50,252 nucleotides of DNA. It comes from a virus. How positions within the stretch are numbered: position 1 is the stretch's first letter; every line of letters starts with the position of its first letter. Location: positions 1 to 50,252 of the IMG/VR virus record IMGVR_UViG_3300036719_000885; one strand, given 5' to 3'. The notes beneath the pieces are model-generated. The model searched no databases and had not been told where the DNA came from. It saw only the letters and a list, made by a program, of their open reading frames with translations. The translations under genes and the position numbers were made by a program. Shown piece by piece: positions 9,670-16,579 of the stretch.

Positions 9670-10149
9670 CTATGGCTTAAGCTCCTCCATGAACTCCTGG
9701 AACTTGGTGAGGGGCTTTTCCTCCTCGGTGATTATTGGCGCAACATAAACCTGCAATCGGCGATCGTCTGGCGAGTTGCCTACCTTGTGCGTGTTTACCG
9801 TAGGGTGAAAACGGCGCCTAAAGTGATTGACGATACTGTTCCTGGCCTTGTCGAAATCCAAGTGCTCAGGGATTTTGACCATGATCATTTCCCCAGGCTT
9901 GATTTCGGCGAAGACGTCAATCAATTCCCTGTAAATCATGTTACGGCCAAACCGCTCTTTGTTGATGTAATGCTCTCCTTGGTACCTAATTTCAAAATCG
10001 GCTTCCATGGCCTTAAGCGCCCTTACAAGCGCCTCAATTGGAAAGTCGTTGCTGATAAGTTCACCGTGTTCGCCGCATACCAAATAGGCCATATTCATTT
10101 GATCCAGCGTCTTCGTGATGCTTCGCACCACCTTCTCTTCCATGCTCAT
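9670..10149 (-). CDS. Hypothetical 159-residue protein
   Basis: This is the last gene of the first early unit; it starts in an ATGA overlap with the nuclease gene. It is a mixed alpha/beta protein with an N-terminal helix (EKVVRSITKTLDQMN), a strand pair (YLVCGEHGELISND) and a C-terminal half containing RNSIVNHFRRRFHPTVNTHK. No family is recognised. Its place after a nuclease and an SSB-like gene suggests a recombination or replication accessory role, by context only. Confidence 0.7.
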   Translation of the reverse strand: MSMEEKVVRSITKTLDQMNMAYLVCGEHGELISNDFPIEALVRALKAMEADFEIRYQGEHYINKERFGRNMIYRELIDVFAEIKPGEMIMVKIPEHLDFDKARNSIVNHFRRRFHPTVNTHKVGNSPDDRRLQVYVAPIITEEEKPLTKFQEFMEELKP

Positions 10150-10895
10150 ACGTTGCTCCTAATTTTCCAAAAGTTAAGCAGTGCCAGGAACATTTCCCAG
10201 CCCCTCTGGATGTCCTTGGGGTCGTGCTCCAGGACAATGACTGGGTAAGGGTCGATAACCGAAACGAACACGTTTGCGCACCGGGGCGGGTGGATCTTGA
10301 GTCCCACCGCATAGGCCGCAAGTTGCATGTAATGGTCATCAAACAGTGCCACCTTGTCGCCTGGGGCGAATTCTTTGGTTTTGATGTCGATGACCGTGTC
10401 ATGGCAGTGCAGATCAACCTTCCCGCCATAGCCATGGGTTGCAGCGAATGACGCCTCAGAGATCCACGTCCGGTCCCCAAAATGGCTCTGTATGGCGCCA
10501 ACAGCCCTGCGGACATAGGGCACGTTCATCTTCTCAAGATCGCCCTCGTAAAAGGCCTGTATCTCAGCGTGAATGGCCGTACCGCGGTCGGCTGCATCCC
10601 TGGTTTGCTTGCGGGAGTCCTCGAGCACTCGCTTGGCATAGTCCTCGAGGCTCTCGTCCTCACCCTTGGGTAGGGTAAGAGACGCTAAAAGCAACTGCTG
10701 TTGCTTCCAGGCCTCCAATCCAGGCTTTGCAGCCACTGACATAACCGTCGTGACTGAGGGCAAAAGCTTGAGCTTTTTGGCATCCCGGAGGGTCGTGTTG
10801 CGCACCTTGCCGTTACTCCCGACAATGGTGTAAGCAGGCTTACCCTCCTTGGTATACCAGTGGCCAGACTCGGCCGTCTTGGTATTGATGATCAT
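10146..10895 (-). CDS. RecB/Cas4-like PD-(D/E)XK exonuclease
   Basis: This 249-residue protein contains the ordered motifs of the RecB/Cas4 nuclease family: GTAIHAE (about 105-111), SEASF with E147, GGKVDL with D161, VIDIKTK with D170 and K172, and QLAAYA with Q191. These residues bind the catalytic metal and DNA. The start is an ATG in an ATGA overlap with the upstream gene. No helicase motif is present, so it is a stand-alone nuclease. Next to an SSB-like gene it probably resects ends for phage recombination or replication. A single-strand annealing partner was not recognised. Confidence 0.85.
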   Translation of the reverse strand: MIINTKTAESGHWYTKEGKPAYTIVGSNGKVRNTTLRDAKKLKLLPSVTTVMSVAAKPGLEAWKQQQLLLASLTLPKGEDESLEDYAKRVLEDSRKQTRDAADRGTAIHAEIQAFYEGDLEKMNVPYVRRAVGAIQSHFGDRTWISEASFAATHGYGGKVDLHCHDTVIDIKTKEFAPGDKVALFDDHYMQLAAYAVGLKIHPPRCANVFVSVIDPYPVIVLEHDPKDIQRGWEMFLALLNFWKIRSNV

Positions 10896-11185
10896 AGCTT
10901 TTTCGACAGACTGACGGCCCAAATCTCAAAGCCATTGTCTTTCAAGAAATTACGGAAATGTTCGCCGATCTTCGTAACCAGGAACTGATCGCCGCCTGGG
11001 GCCTTTAGCATGTAAGCCACAGGCTCCTCCTTTTTCCCCGCAGCCAAGTTTTGGGCCTGCTTGAACAATTCGTAAGGAATGGTCGTCTTAGACTCTTTCA
11101 TCCTCCGGTATTCGGCCCAGCGCCTTTGGGCGCCTTCCCTGATCCTAGCCTTTGACTCTTCGCTCATGGGCTTGCGCTTTTTCAT
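10892..11185 (-). CDS. Small basic protein with NUMOD-like start
   Basis: A 97-residue protein starting in an ATGA overlap. The N-terminus KPMSEESKARIREGAQRRWA resembles the DNA-binding helix motif common to NUMOD3-type and many small phage proteins. The rest (LKAPGGDQFLVTKIGEHFRN onward) is mixed alpha/beta with no catalytic signature. DNA binding is likely but untested. Confidence 0.65.
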   Translation of the reverse strand: MKKRKPMSEESKARIREGAQRRWAEYRRMKESKTTIPYELFKQAQNLAAGKKEEPVAYMLKAPGGDQFLVTKIGEHFRNFLKDNGFEIWAVSLSKKL

Positions 11186-11403
11186 GACTGCACCTCAATC
11201 CAAAAGCGCGACCAAAGGGGCGTGATCTTCGGGGTAAATCCGTTGACTACAAGCTCCTCGGCACTCGTTTCAATATTGCCGGGAAGGACGTAAACGCCCT
11301 CCTTCTTCCAGCTTGGTACGGCCATCACGTTTTCCCGGTGGTAAGTGGGCATGAGGTAGCGCTCAGCCATGCGACTGGTCGCAGGAACAATTTTGGTTTC
11401 CAT
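11182..11403 (-). CDS. Hypothetical 73-residue protein
   Basis: The ATG at 11403 follows AAAGGAAG. The protein (METKIVPATSRMAERYLMP onward) is Pro- and Trp-containing, with strand-like segments (VMAVPSWKKEGVYVLPG). No function is recognised. It lies between the SSB-like gene and the NUMOD-like gene in the same unit. Confidence 0.65.
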   Translation of the reverse strand: METKIVPATSRMAERYLMPTYHRENVMAVPSWKKEGVYVLPGNIETSAEELVVNGFTPKITPLWSRFWIEVQS

Positions 11404-11422
11404 GTATCTTCCTTTATTAAAA

Positions 11423-12055
11423 TCAGAACGGAATATCGTCGTCAGTATCAGCAAGAGACGTAGCTTGCTTGGCAGGAAGCTCATGCAGAGCGCCCCACTC
11501 GGGCGAAGCCTTGATAACGTCCTGGAGGCCTTTGCCGAAGCTGTTGAACAGGTCCATCATGTCGGGCTCGAACTGATCCATCGAGAAGATCCCGAGGGCG
11601 TTATGGCCAGCAGGCAGGACCTTGCGAAGCGCTGGTGGCAGCGGCATGACGGTTGCGACGTTCGAGTAGGTCTTGCCGTCTCGAGTCTCTTGGGTGATGT
11701 TGATCATGCCCCACTGGCCAAGCAGCGACTTGATAGCAAAGCCATTCAGTTCGGCGTCGCTAAAGGGCCTGCCCCTCCAGGACTCAAGAAAGGCCCGTAG
11801 AGCCGCTTTTTCTCCGAGGCTGGCAGTAAACCGCTTGCTGGCCATCAAAGGCCTTCCATCGTCCGTTAAAAGTGGTTTGCCGCTATCGTCCTCGCCATGG
11901 ATTTCCCAGGACAGCAGGACCTTGCGCTGGTGTTTGATCTTGCCCTGCCAAGTCGTTTCTTGCGTACCGAGATCAATGATCCGGTAGCAGCGTCCCATGT
12001 AGACGCCTGGAGGGGTGGGTGTAAAACCGGTATTAGCTTCAGCTTTGAGTAGCAT
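11423..12055 (-). CDS. Single-stranded DNA-binding protein-like
   Basis: This 210-residue protein starts at the ATG at 12055, which overlaps the upstream small gene. It has a beta-rich core with an OB-fold-like rhythm (GVYMGRCYRIIDLGTQETTW, then KHQRKVLLSWEIHG). It ends in TDDDIPF, the acidic tip typical of bacterial SSBs, which recruits host repair and replication proteins. Length is close to that of SSB-like phage proteins. The adjacent nuclease gene supports a role in recombination or replication. The tail is the strongest evidence; the OB fold is inferred. Confidence 0.75.
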   Translation of the reverse strand: MLLKAEANTGFTPTPPGVYMGRCYRIIDLGTQETTWQGKIKHQRKVLLSWEIHGEDDSGKPLLTDDGRPLMASKRFTASLGEKAALRAFLESWRGRPFSDAELNGFAIKSLLGQWGMINITQETRDGKTYSNVATVMPLPPALRKVLPAGHNALGIFSMDQFEPDMMDLFNSFGKGLQDVIKASPEWGALHELPAKQATSLADTDDDIPF

Positions 12056-12200
12056 CTCTTTCCTTTCGTAGTCCAAGTTCGTAACGCAAAATAGCCCAGT
12101 CTTCTTCATCTGCAAGACCTGCTCGGGCACGTTCGTAAGCGTCTTCCAATCGTTGCTCACGTTCTTCCATTTGCTGCTGGTACCAAAAATCGTCTTCCAT
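12039..12200 (-). CDS. 53-residue hypothetical protein, first early gene
   Basis: This is the first gene behind the divergent early promoter. The ATG follows GGAGAAACG and the leader hairpin. The product is highly charged and helical (MEDDFWYQQQMEEREQRLED onward, then DEEDWAILRYELGLRKE). Its stop overlaps the start region of the SSB-like gene by 17 bases. Being first suggests it is made early and abundantly. No function is recognised. Confidence 0.7.
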   Translation of the reverse strand: MEDDFWYQQQMEEREQRLEDAYERARAGLADEEDWAILRYELGLRKERDATQS

Positions 12201-12204
12201 CGTT

Positions 12205-12267
12205 TCTCCTTTTCTCACGGCAAAACGCCGTACCGAAGATGTTAGATATATCGAACACCCTTGTCAA
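12205..12267 (-). promoter_or_regulatory. Divergent early promoter with hairpin leader
   Basis: On the minus strand there is -35 TTGACA (12262-12267), a 17-base spacer and -10 TAACAT (12239-12244). The hairpin ACGGC-5-GCCGT (12217-12231) follows, then GAGAAAAGGAGAAACG before the ATG at 12200. It has the same design as the promoters at 9584, 17869 and 18658. A palindrome (12276-12290) lies just upstream of the -35, as expected for a regulated promoter. Confidence 0.8.
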
Positions 12268-12275
12268 GCGGTGTT

Positions 12276-12290
12276 GCAACCCTGGGTTGC
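12276..12290. promoter_or_regulatory. Operator candidate 1 (GCAACCC-T-GGGTTGC)
   Basis: A perfect 15-base palindrome with a single central base, 8 bases upstream of the leftward -35. A one-mismatch copy lies at 12525-12539 before the Cro-like gene. The paired placement suggests binding sites for that repressor. Confidence 0.65.
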
Positions 12291-12318
12291 GGTGGACGCC
12301 ATTGGACGCCAGTGGACA
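12291..12318 (+). repeat. Three 10-bp direct repeats (TGGACGCC-type)
   Basis: Consecutive 10-base units read GGTGGACGCC, ATTGGACGCC and AGTGGACACT. The shared TGGAC core recurs exactly once per helical turn, immediately next to operator candidate 1. It may be a protein-binding array. Confidence 0.55.
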
Positions 12319-12411
12319 CTAACGAGAAAGTCCGGTCCGAAAAGTCGCGCATTGTTCAGGCCAAATCCACTGCGATTATGCGCTTTTAGCCGGTCTCTCA
12401 TAGGAGAAGTC

Positions 12412-12441
12412 ATGATCCAGTTTAGAACATTGATCTCCTAA
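12412..12441 (+). other. Possible 9-codon leader peptide
   Basis: TAGGAG at 12401 is followed 6 bases later by ATG and nine codons (MIQFRTLIS), then TAA. The Shine-Dalgarno (TAGGAGA, 12401-12407) and the end of the mini-frame (TCTCCTA, 12434-12440) are complementary, so translation and folding could influence each other. It may be coincidence. Confidence 0.25.
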
Positions 12442-12453
12442 TACTCTCCCCCC

Positions 12454-12512
12454 TGTCCGCCCCCTGTCCTCCCTTATGTCCACTCCTGTGTCCGCCCCTA
12501 TGTTCGCCTTTA
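12454..12512 (+). repeat. Iteron-like array of TGTCC repeats
   Basis: Five direct copies of TGTCC (the last is TGTTC) begin at 12454, 12465, 12477, 12489 and 12501, with 11-12-base spacing and pyrimidine-rich spacers. Regular helical phasing in the intergenic region between early operons resembles initiator-binding iterons or a phased regulator site. Confidence 0.55.
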
Positions 12513-12524
12513 TTCGCAACCGTT

Positions 12525-12560
12525 GAAACCCTGGGTTGCGTAACCATCGCTGTTCGGTTA
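12525..12560 (+). promoter_or_regulatory. Operator candidate 2 and adjacent dyad
   Basis: 12525-12539 repeats operator candidate 1 with one mismatch (GAAACCC-T-GGGTTGC). It is followed by an inverted repeat GTAACC-10-GGTTAC (12540-12560). Both lie within 50 bases of the Cro-like start. A weak promoter is possible (TTGCGT, 17 bases, TACTCT at 12559), which would give a nearly leaderless transcript; this is uncertain. Confidence 0.55.
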
Positions 12561-12570
12561 CTCTAACGCC

Positions 12571-12750
12571 ATGGATACAAGAGAGATGATTAAAACGCTA
12601 GGCGGTACCAGGGCGGTTGCTCGGTACCTGGGGGTGGCTCCAAGCACGGTCCACCACTACATCAAAACGGGGAAGATCCCGCTGCATCGGTTGATGATGC
12701 TCATGCCGCGGTTACACGAGAAGGGGGTTGTATGGCCGCTGAAAATTTAG
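12571..12750 (+). CDS. Cro-like repressor (59 residues)
   Basis: The short frame MDTREMIKTLGGTRAVARYL continues GVAPSTVHHYIKTGKIPLHR, a clear helix-turn-helix of the Cro/YdaS type (residues about 11-33). It is the first plus-strand gene beside the operator-bearing divergent region. It overlaps the next gene by 19 bases. By family it should bind palindromic operators as a dimer and set the balance between the two early directions. No cI-type partner is visible in the window, so lysogeny cannot be claimed. Confidence 0.8.
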   Translation: MDTREMIKTLGGTRAVARYLGVAPSTVHHYIKTGKIPLHRLMMLMPRLHEKGVVWPLKI

Positions 12751-13007
12751 AAGCGAAGTACCAGGAGATCCTTGAGTACGCCGACATGCTGACCGAGCAC
12801 ACGCTCGAAAACATCGAAAACCTTATGGAAACAACGGACGGCAATTTCGCCGCCTTGGTCCTGCACGCTTCGGTCATGCACATGCTTTTGATGAATTGCA
12901 AGCTGGAATACGAGCGCCGCGGTTACAGGGACCTTGAGGAAATAGTCAGCTCTATTAGCGATGCAGTCCGAGGTGCTTTGACCGATTGCAAACCAACGAC
13001 ACACTAA
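12732..13007 (+). CDS. Hypothetical 91-residue helical protein
   Basis: The ATG overlaps the end of the Cro-like gene and follows AAGGGGG. The protein is acidic and all-helical (EAKYQEILEYADMLTEHTLE, then FAALVLHASVMHMLLMNCKL). No family is recognised. It is co-transcribed with the repressor and lies upstream of the replication gene. Confidence 0.7.
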   Translation: MAAENLEAKYQEILEYADMLTEHTLENIENLMETTDGNFAALVLHASVMHMLLMNCKLEYERRGYRDLEEIVSSISDAVRGALTDCKPTTH

Positions 13008-13112
13008 GTACCATTCAACGGGCATGGCTAGGGTAGCTCCCGAAAAGCCGACTCATCACCGGCCTGCCTACGCCCAATCTTGTGATGACAACCTTTGATG
13101 GAAGGTCATGAA

Positions 13113-13766
13113 ATGCACTTTTATCCCCACCATATCGGGGACTTTTTGAAGGACACCTCGTCCTTAACACCCGAAGAGTCCTACTACTACCTTCGGCTGA
13201 TCTGGTTGTATTACGACACCGAAAAGCCGCTCCCGGACGATATTCCAAGCCTTGCTTTCAAGATCGGAGCGCGAGGCAAGGAGGATTGCGTTCGGAATCT
13301 GGTTCAGATCTATTTCACATACGATTCAGATCTGAAATCACATACGCATCAGAGGATAGAAGACGAGATTCGTAAGTACCAAGGCAAGGCAGCGTCTGCA
13401 AAGCGTGCGAATCAGATCAGATGGGGATCTGAAAAGAATCTGAAATCAGATCTGAAATCAGATGCGGAACAGATCCCAACCAAGAACCAAGAACCAAGAA
13501 CCAATAAAGACAAGGGGCTTGCAGGCAAGCCTGATGAAGTTTCCGATCAGATCTGGTCCGATTTCTTGAGGGTTCGCAAGGCTCATAACGCACCGATTAC
13601 GAAAACCGCCCTGGCCAAGATCATCGTGGAATCCGTAAAAGCCAACCTGACCGTCGAGGAGGTCCTGAAGCTTTGCGTTGAAAAGAACTGGCGCGGGTTC
13701 GAAGCTGAATGGCTTAAGGACAAGAAGGGTCCGAAGCCCCTTGATCAGTTTGCAGGTGCGCTATGA
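13113..13766 (+). CDS. DUF1376 replication initiation protein
   Basis: This 217-residue protein has an N-terminal DUF1376 (YdaU-like) domain: MHFYPHHIGDFLKDTSSLTP then EESYYYLRLIWLYY and PLPDDIPSLAFKIG. Members are phage replication proteins, often followed by a helicase gene, as here. The start at 13113 follows GGAAGG; the upstream ATG at 13098 lacks a site. The middle is Lys-rich and carries tandem LKSD repeats encoded by DNA direct repeats. The C-terminal 70 residues form a second helical domain. It probably binds the origin and loads the neighbouring DnaB-like helicase. Confidence 0.8.
   Translation: MHFYPHHIGDFLKDTSSLTPEESYYYLRLIWLYYDTEKPLPDDIPSLAFKIGARGKEDCVRNLVQIYFTYDSDLKSHTHQRIEDEIRKYQGKAASAKRANQIRWGSEKNLKSDLKSDAEQIPTKNQEPRTNKDKGLAGKPDEVSDQIWSDFLRVRKAHNAPITKTALAKIIVESVKANLTVEEVLKLCVEKNWRGFEAEWLKDKKGPKPLDQFAGAL
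13326..13462 (+). repeat. ATCTGAAATCAG repeats inside replication gene
   Basis: A 12-base unit ATCTGAAATCAG occurs in perfect tandem at 13438-13449 and 13450-13461. A near copy begins at 13330 and a partial one at 13427. As in lambda, where origin iterons lie within gene O, these may be initiator-binding sites. Part of the repetition could equally reflect the LKSD peptide. Confidence 0.55.
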
Positions 13767-14059
13767 AGGGCCATGAATTCGTGATTGCTTGCCAGCTAAA
13801 CAAGGCCCCGCCCCGCGCCGTGTTTGTGGACTTCTCCGGCCCCGCCGATCCGACCCTGCCGATCCCGCTCGTGGTCGCCTCCCCGTCCGATCGCGACTAT
13901 CGTTGGGCTCGAGGCCTAAGGGTTTACGTTCAGGGAATCGATTCCGAGGCGGTTTTCAAGGCCGTGGAGGCGCTCAAGCTTTGTGGTGCAGCCCGAATCA
14001 TCGCCACTTACGAAGAAACGTCCCCGGCCCTTATTTGGGACTCGGAGGTGGACGCATGA
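13763..14059 (+). CDS. Hypothetical protein between initiator and helicase
   Basis: A 98-residue protein overlapping both neighbours by 4 bases (ATGA at each end). It reads as alpha/beta (RAVFVDFSGPADPTLPIPLV, then GLRVYVQGIDSEAVFKAVEA). No family is recognised. Its location between the replication initiator and the helicase suggests a replication accessory or loader role by context only. Confidence 0.7.
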   Translation: MKGHEFVIACQLNKAPPRAVFVDFSGPADPTLPIPLVVASPSDRDYRWARGLRVYVQGIDSEAVFKAVEALKLCGAARIIATYEETSPALIWDSEVDA

Positions 14060-14961
14060 ACCCGATGCCCGAAGTCGATTATCTGGAGTGGTACCACCAG
14101 ATGGAGGCGGCCGTTACGGTCAAGCCTGCCAAGGACGTGATCAGCGAGGCGATTCAGTTGCTGAGGTCCGATCCTCCCAAGCCAGTCCTGATGCCCTGGG
14201 CCAAGCTAAAGGACCGCTTTGCCTTCCGCGATGCCGAGGTCACGGTCTACGCCGGGAACAATGGCTCAGGCAAGTCGCTGATTACCGGCATGATCGCGCT
14301 GAACTTGATTAGCCAGGGTCGCAAGGCGTTGATTGCAAGCTTCGAGATGAAGCCGGTCACGACCCTGACCCGAATGGTTCGGCAGTTCACGAACTCCAGG
14401 TCCCCCACTGTCGAGCAGTACGAGGATTTTTCGCGCTGGGTCGGCGACAAGCTTTGGTTTTACGACAAGCAGGGCGAGGTCAACCGCAAGGCGGTCATTG
14501 GGGTTGGGCACTTTGCTGCAACGCAGTACAAGATTCAGGATTACTTCGTTGACTCGCTCATGAAGTGCGTTGCAGGCGAAGACGACTTCAATGCGCAGAA
14601 GGACTTTGTCTCGGACTGCACAAACCTCGCACGCGATACAGGGCTTCATGTTCATCTTGTCCACCATATCCGCAAGGGCCAGACCGACGAGCAGGTCCCG
14701 CAAAAGGTCGACATGAAGGGCTCCGGCTCGATTGCCGACCAAGTCGACAACGTCTGGATGGTTTGGCGCAACAAGAAAAAAGAACGCCTGCAAGAAGCTG
14801 GCCAGCCCGTCCAAATGGACGAGCCCGACGCCATGCTCTTGTGCGAGAAGCAAAGAAACGGTGAATCGGAGCCGCGGTTAAGGCTCTGGTTCCATGCTCA
14901 ATCCCAACAATTTGTGGAGGCTGCCGGTGCAAACCCCTACCGATTCAACCCCGACTTTTGA
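14056..14961 (+). CDS. DnaB-like replicative helicase (RecA fold)
   Basis: A 301-residue protein with a RecA-type ATPase. Walker A is AGNNGSGKS (about 66-74), IASFEMKP follows at 93-100, a probable Walker B region is IQDYFVDSLMK (about 160-170), then HLVHHIRK (200-207) and MKGSGSIADQVDNVWMVWR (220-238). These are the order and spacing of the DnaB/T7 gp4 C-terminal helicase domain. It is shorter than full DnaB (about 450 residues) and lacks the N-terminal primase-interacting domain. It starts in an ATGA overlap. Its likely job is to unwind phage DNA after loading by the DUF1376 protein. Confidence 0.85.
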   Translation: MNPMPEVDYLEWYHQMEAAVTVKPAKDVISEAIQLLRSDPPKPVLMPWAKLKDRFAFRDAEVTVYAGNNGSGKSLITGMIALNLISQGRKALIASFEMKPVTTLTRMVRQFTNSRSPTVEQYEDFSRWVGDKLWFYDKQGEVNRKAVIGVGHFAATQYKIQDYFVDSLMKCVAGEDDFNAQKDFVSDCTNLARDTGLHVHLVHHIRKGQTDEQVPQKVDMKGSGSIADQVDNVWMVWRNKKKERLQEAGQPVQMDEPDAMLLCEKQRNGESEPRLRLWFHAQSQQFVEAAGANPYRFNPDF

Positions 14962-15301
14962 AGTCTCGCTGCCTTGGCCGCCGACGGTTAACACCTACTG
15001 GCGCCATGCGAACAAAGGCGGTGGGACGATCATTTACGTCGCCAAGGAAGGCCAGATATACCGGACCGCGGTTCAAGGCCTCGTCGCTACCAAGCGCAAG
15101 CTGCATACCGGCCGCTTGAGGGTCGAGATCGAGGCTTGGCCACCCGACAAAAGAAAGCGCGACCTGGACAACATCCTCAAAAGCTTGCTCGACGCCCTGA
15201 CCTACGCGGGCATATGGGAAGACGACAGCCAGATCGACGACCTAAGAATCTACCGAACAACCATAGGAGGCATGGTGAAAGTGAGAATTTATGAAAACTG
15301 A
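14927..15301 (+). CDS. rusA: RusA-type Holliday junction resolvase
   Basis: A 124-residue protein in the RusA size range. LPWPPTVNTYWR near the N-terminus and RKRDLDNILKSLLDAL followed by WEDDSQIDDL carry the conserved catalytic aspartates (about D79, D81 and D100). The GTG at 14927 follows GGAGG at 6 bases; the ATG upstream at 14894 would lengthen the overlap with the helicase and lacks a site. RusA dimers cut four-way junctions symmetrically, resolving recombination intermediates before packaging. Confidence 0.9.
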   Translation: MQTPTDSTPTFEVSLPWPPTVNTYWRHANKGGGTIIYVAKEGQIYRTAVQGLVATKRKLHTGRLRVEIEAWPPDKRKRDLDNILKSLLDALTYAGIWEDDSQIDDLRIYRTTIGGMVKVRIYEN

Positions 15302-15623
15302 ACACGACCCGCACCAAGCGATCGACTACATCATCACGCACGGTCGGCGCTTTGCTGATGCGAAGGCCCAAAGGATCTACCTCGAGGAATTCCGCAAGTC
15401 GAAGAAGGCCCTGCTCATGCAGTCTTCCTTGGAGACGACCGTGAACGCCCAGGAAAGGGACGCCTACGCGCACCCGGAATACATCGAGCTTTTGCAGGGC
15501 ATCCGAAACGCGGTCGAGATCGAGGAAGAACTCCGCTGGAAGCTGATCGCCGCCCAGGCCAGGGTGGACGTATGGCGCTCAGAGCAGGCGAATTTGCGCA
15601 CCGAAGGGAAGGTGACGGTATGA
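15291..15623 (+). CDS. Hypothetical phage protein (AHPEY family)
   Basis: A 110-residue, strongly helical, charged protein with RDAYAHPEYIELLQGIRNAV and WKLIAAQARVDVWRSEQANL. This pairing of motifs is a common, uncharacterised phage family next to RusA or replication genes. The start overlaps the RusA end. Confidence 0.75.
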   Translation: MKTEHDPHQAIDYIITHGRRFADAKAQRIYLEEFRKSKKALLMQSSLETTVNAQERDAYAHPEYIELLQGIRNAVEIEEELRWKLIAAQARVDVWRSEQANLRTEGKVTV

Positions 15624-15793
15624 GCATGCAAACCGACTGGGAGGCCTTTGCAAAGCTCCAGGGGCTCAATTCCAAATCCAAGGGTCACTTTTACATGGCC
15701 TTTATTGCAGGCTGGAAGGCCGGTATGAACGACGCAAAAAAGACAGTGAAGGAGGGTGAAGAATGGAAGCTGCTGGACAACGATCAAGCATGA
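15620..15793 (+). CDS. 57-residue hypothetical protein
   Basis: Starts in an ATGA overlap (ATG 15620). The sequence WEAFAKLQGLNSKSKGHFYM then AFIAGWKAGMNDAKKT has the AFxAGWxAG helix frequent in small phage proteins. Function is unknown. Confidence 0.7.
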   Translation: MSMQTDWEAFAKLQGLNSKSKGHFYMAFIAGWKAGMNDAKKTVKEGEEWKLLDNDQA

Positions 15794-16263
15794 GCGCTAT
15801 GCAACTGGCGCTTGAGGCGCTGGAGAGTGTGACTGGGCATTTCACGCGAACGCCAAGCACTTTGAGAGACAGTGAAGTCCGTGGAGAGGCACACAAGGCC
15901 ATCACCGTACTGCGCCAAGCACTTGTCGATGCCGACGACACATCGCAAGAACGTGTCGATGAAAAGGCAAAACGTGAACAAGAGCCGGTGGCGTGGATGC
16001 ACACAACTGGAACAGGCCATAGGTACTTCCGCAAAAAGCCACAGGACAAGGTTTTCAATCCACAGCCTGTGTTCACAGCGCCACAGAAGAAGCCTTGGGT
16101 TGAGCTAACTGATGAAGAAATTTATGCAACTTACGATGAGGCCGTAAGTCTTGTAAATGCTACTTGGGACAATGGCTTTGGCACGGTTGGCTTGATGTTT
16201 CCCATCGCGTTTTACGAATTGCTTGAAGCCAAGCTAAAGGAAAAGAACCATGGACAACCATGA
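15790..16263 (+). CDS. Hypothetical EPVAW-family protein
   Basis: A 157-residue protein starting in an ATGA overlap. It is built from an N-terminal helical part (LALEALESVTGHF), a central QEPVAWMH and TAPQ/PW segment, then WVELTDEEI and a C-terminal IAFYELLEAKLKEKN. The EPVAW family is widespread in phages of Gram-negative bacteria with no known role. The gene at 19969 is a paralogue and shares stretches of identical DNA (around CAAGAGCCGGTGGCGTGGAT). Confidence 0.75.
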   Translation: MSAMQLALEALESVTGHFTRTPSTLRDSEVRGEAHKAITVLRQALVDADDTSQERVDEKAKREQEPVAWMHTTGTGHRYFRKKPQDKVFNPQPVFTAPQKKPWVELTDEEIYATYDEAVSLVNATWDNGFGTVGLMFPIAFYELLEAKLKEKNHGQP

Positions 16264-16579
16264 GGTCCTTGCGCTTGCCAAAAAGGCTGGGGTAATGATC
16301 TCGGGTCGGCCCGAGTTCGAGGAGTCGGTCAAGCAGTTTGGCAAGCTAATCATCAAGCGTGTAGCGCCAAGGCCATTAACGCCAACGCAGCTTGCATACC
16401 TCGGGGCGCTTGAGGATTGGAAGTCGCTGCAAGACTTGGCCGACGAGTTCAATTGCACTCCGCAAAACGCCCTGAAGATGATAAGGGCGCTCGAGGGAAG
16501 GGGGCTGATCAGCAAGACCTCGCTGTTCAAGCGGCGCCTGGATCGCGGAGCCTGGGCCTACTACTACCGAAAGAATTAA
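16250..16579 (+). CDS. Winged-helix DNA-binding protein
   Basis: A 109-residue protein whose C-terminal half is a winged helix: LTPTQLAYLGALEDWKSLQD, LADEFNCTPQNALKMIRALE, then GRGLISKTSLF. This MarR-like pattern suggests a regulator. The start overlaps the upstream gene by 14 bases. Confidence 0.7.
   Translation: MDNHEVLALAKKAGVMISGRPEFEESVKQFGKLIIKRVAPRPLTPTQLAYLGALEDWKSLQDLADEFNCTPQNALKMIRALEGRGLISKTSLFKRRLDRGAWAYYYRKN

Noticed and set aside
9580-10248. 222-codon plus-strand frame
   Set aside because: Antisense to two well-supported minus-strand genes and spans their terminator and promoter.
13095-13112. Upstream start for the DUF1376 gene
   Set aside because: No ribosome-binding site; the ATG at 13113 has GGAAGG and begins at the family's usual N-terminus.
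14266-14853. 195-codon minus-strand frame
   Set aside because: Antisense to the helicase with Walker A and other motifs in the plus frame.
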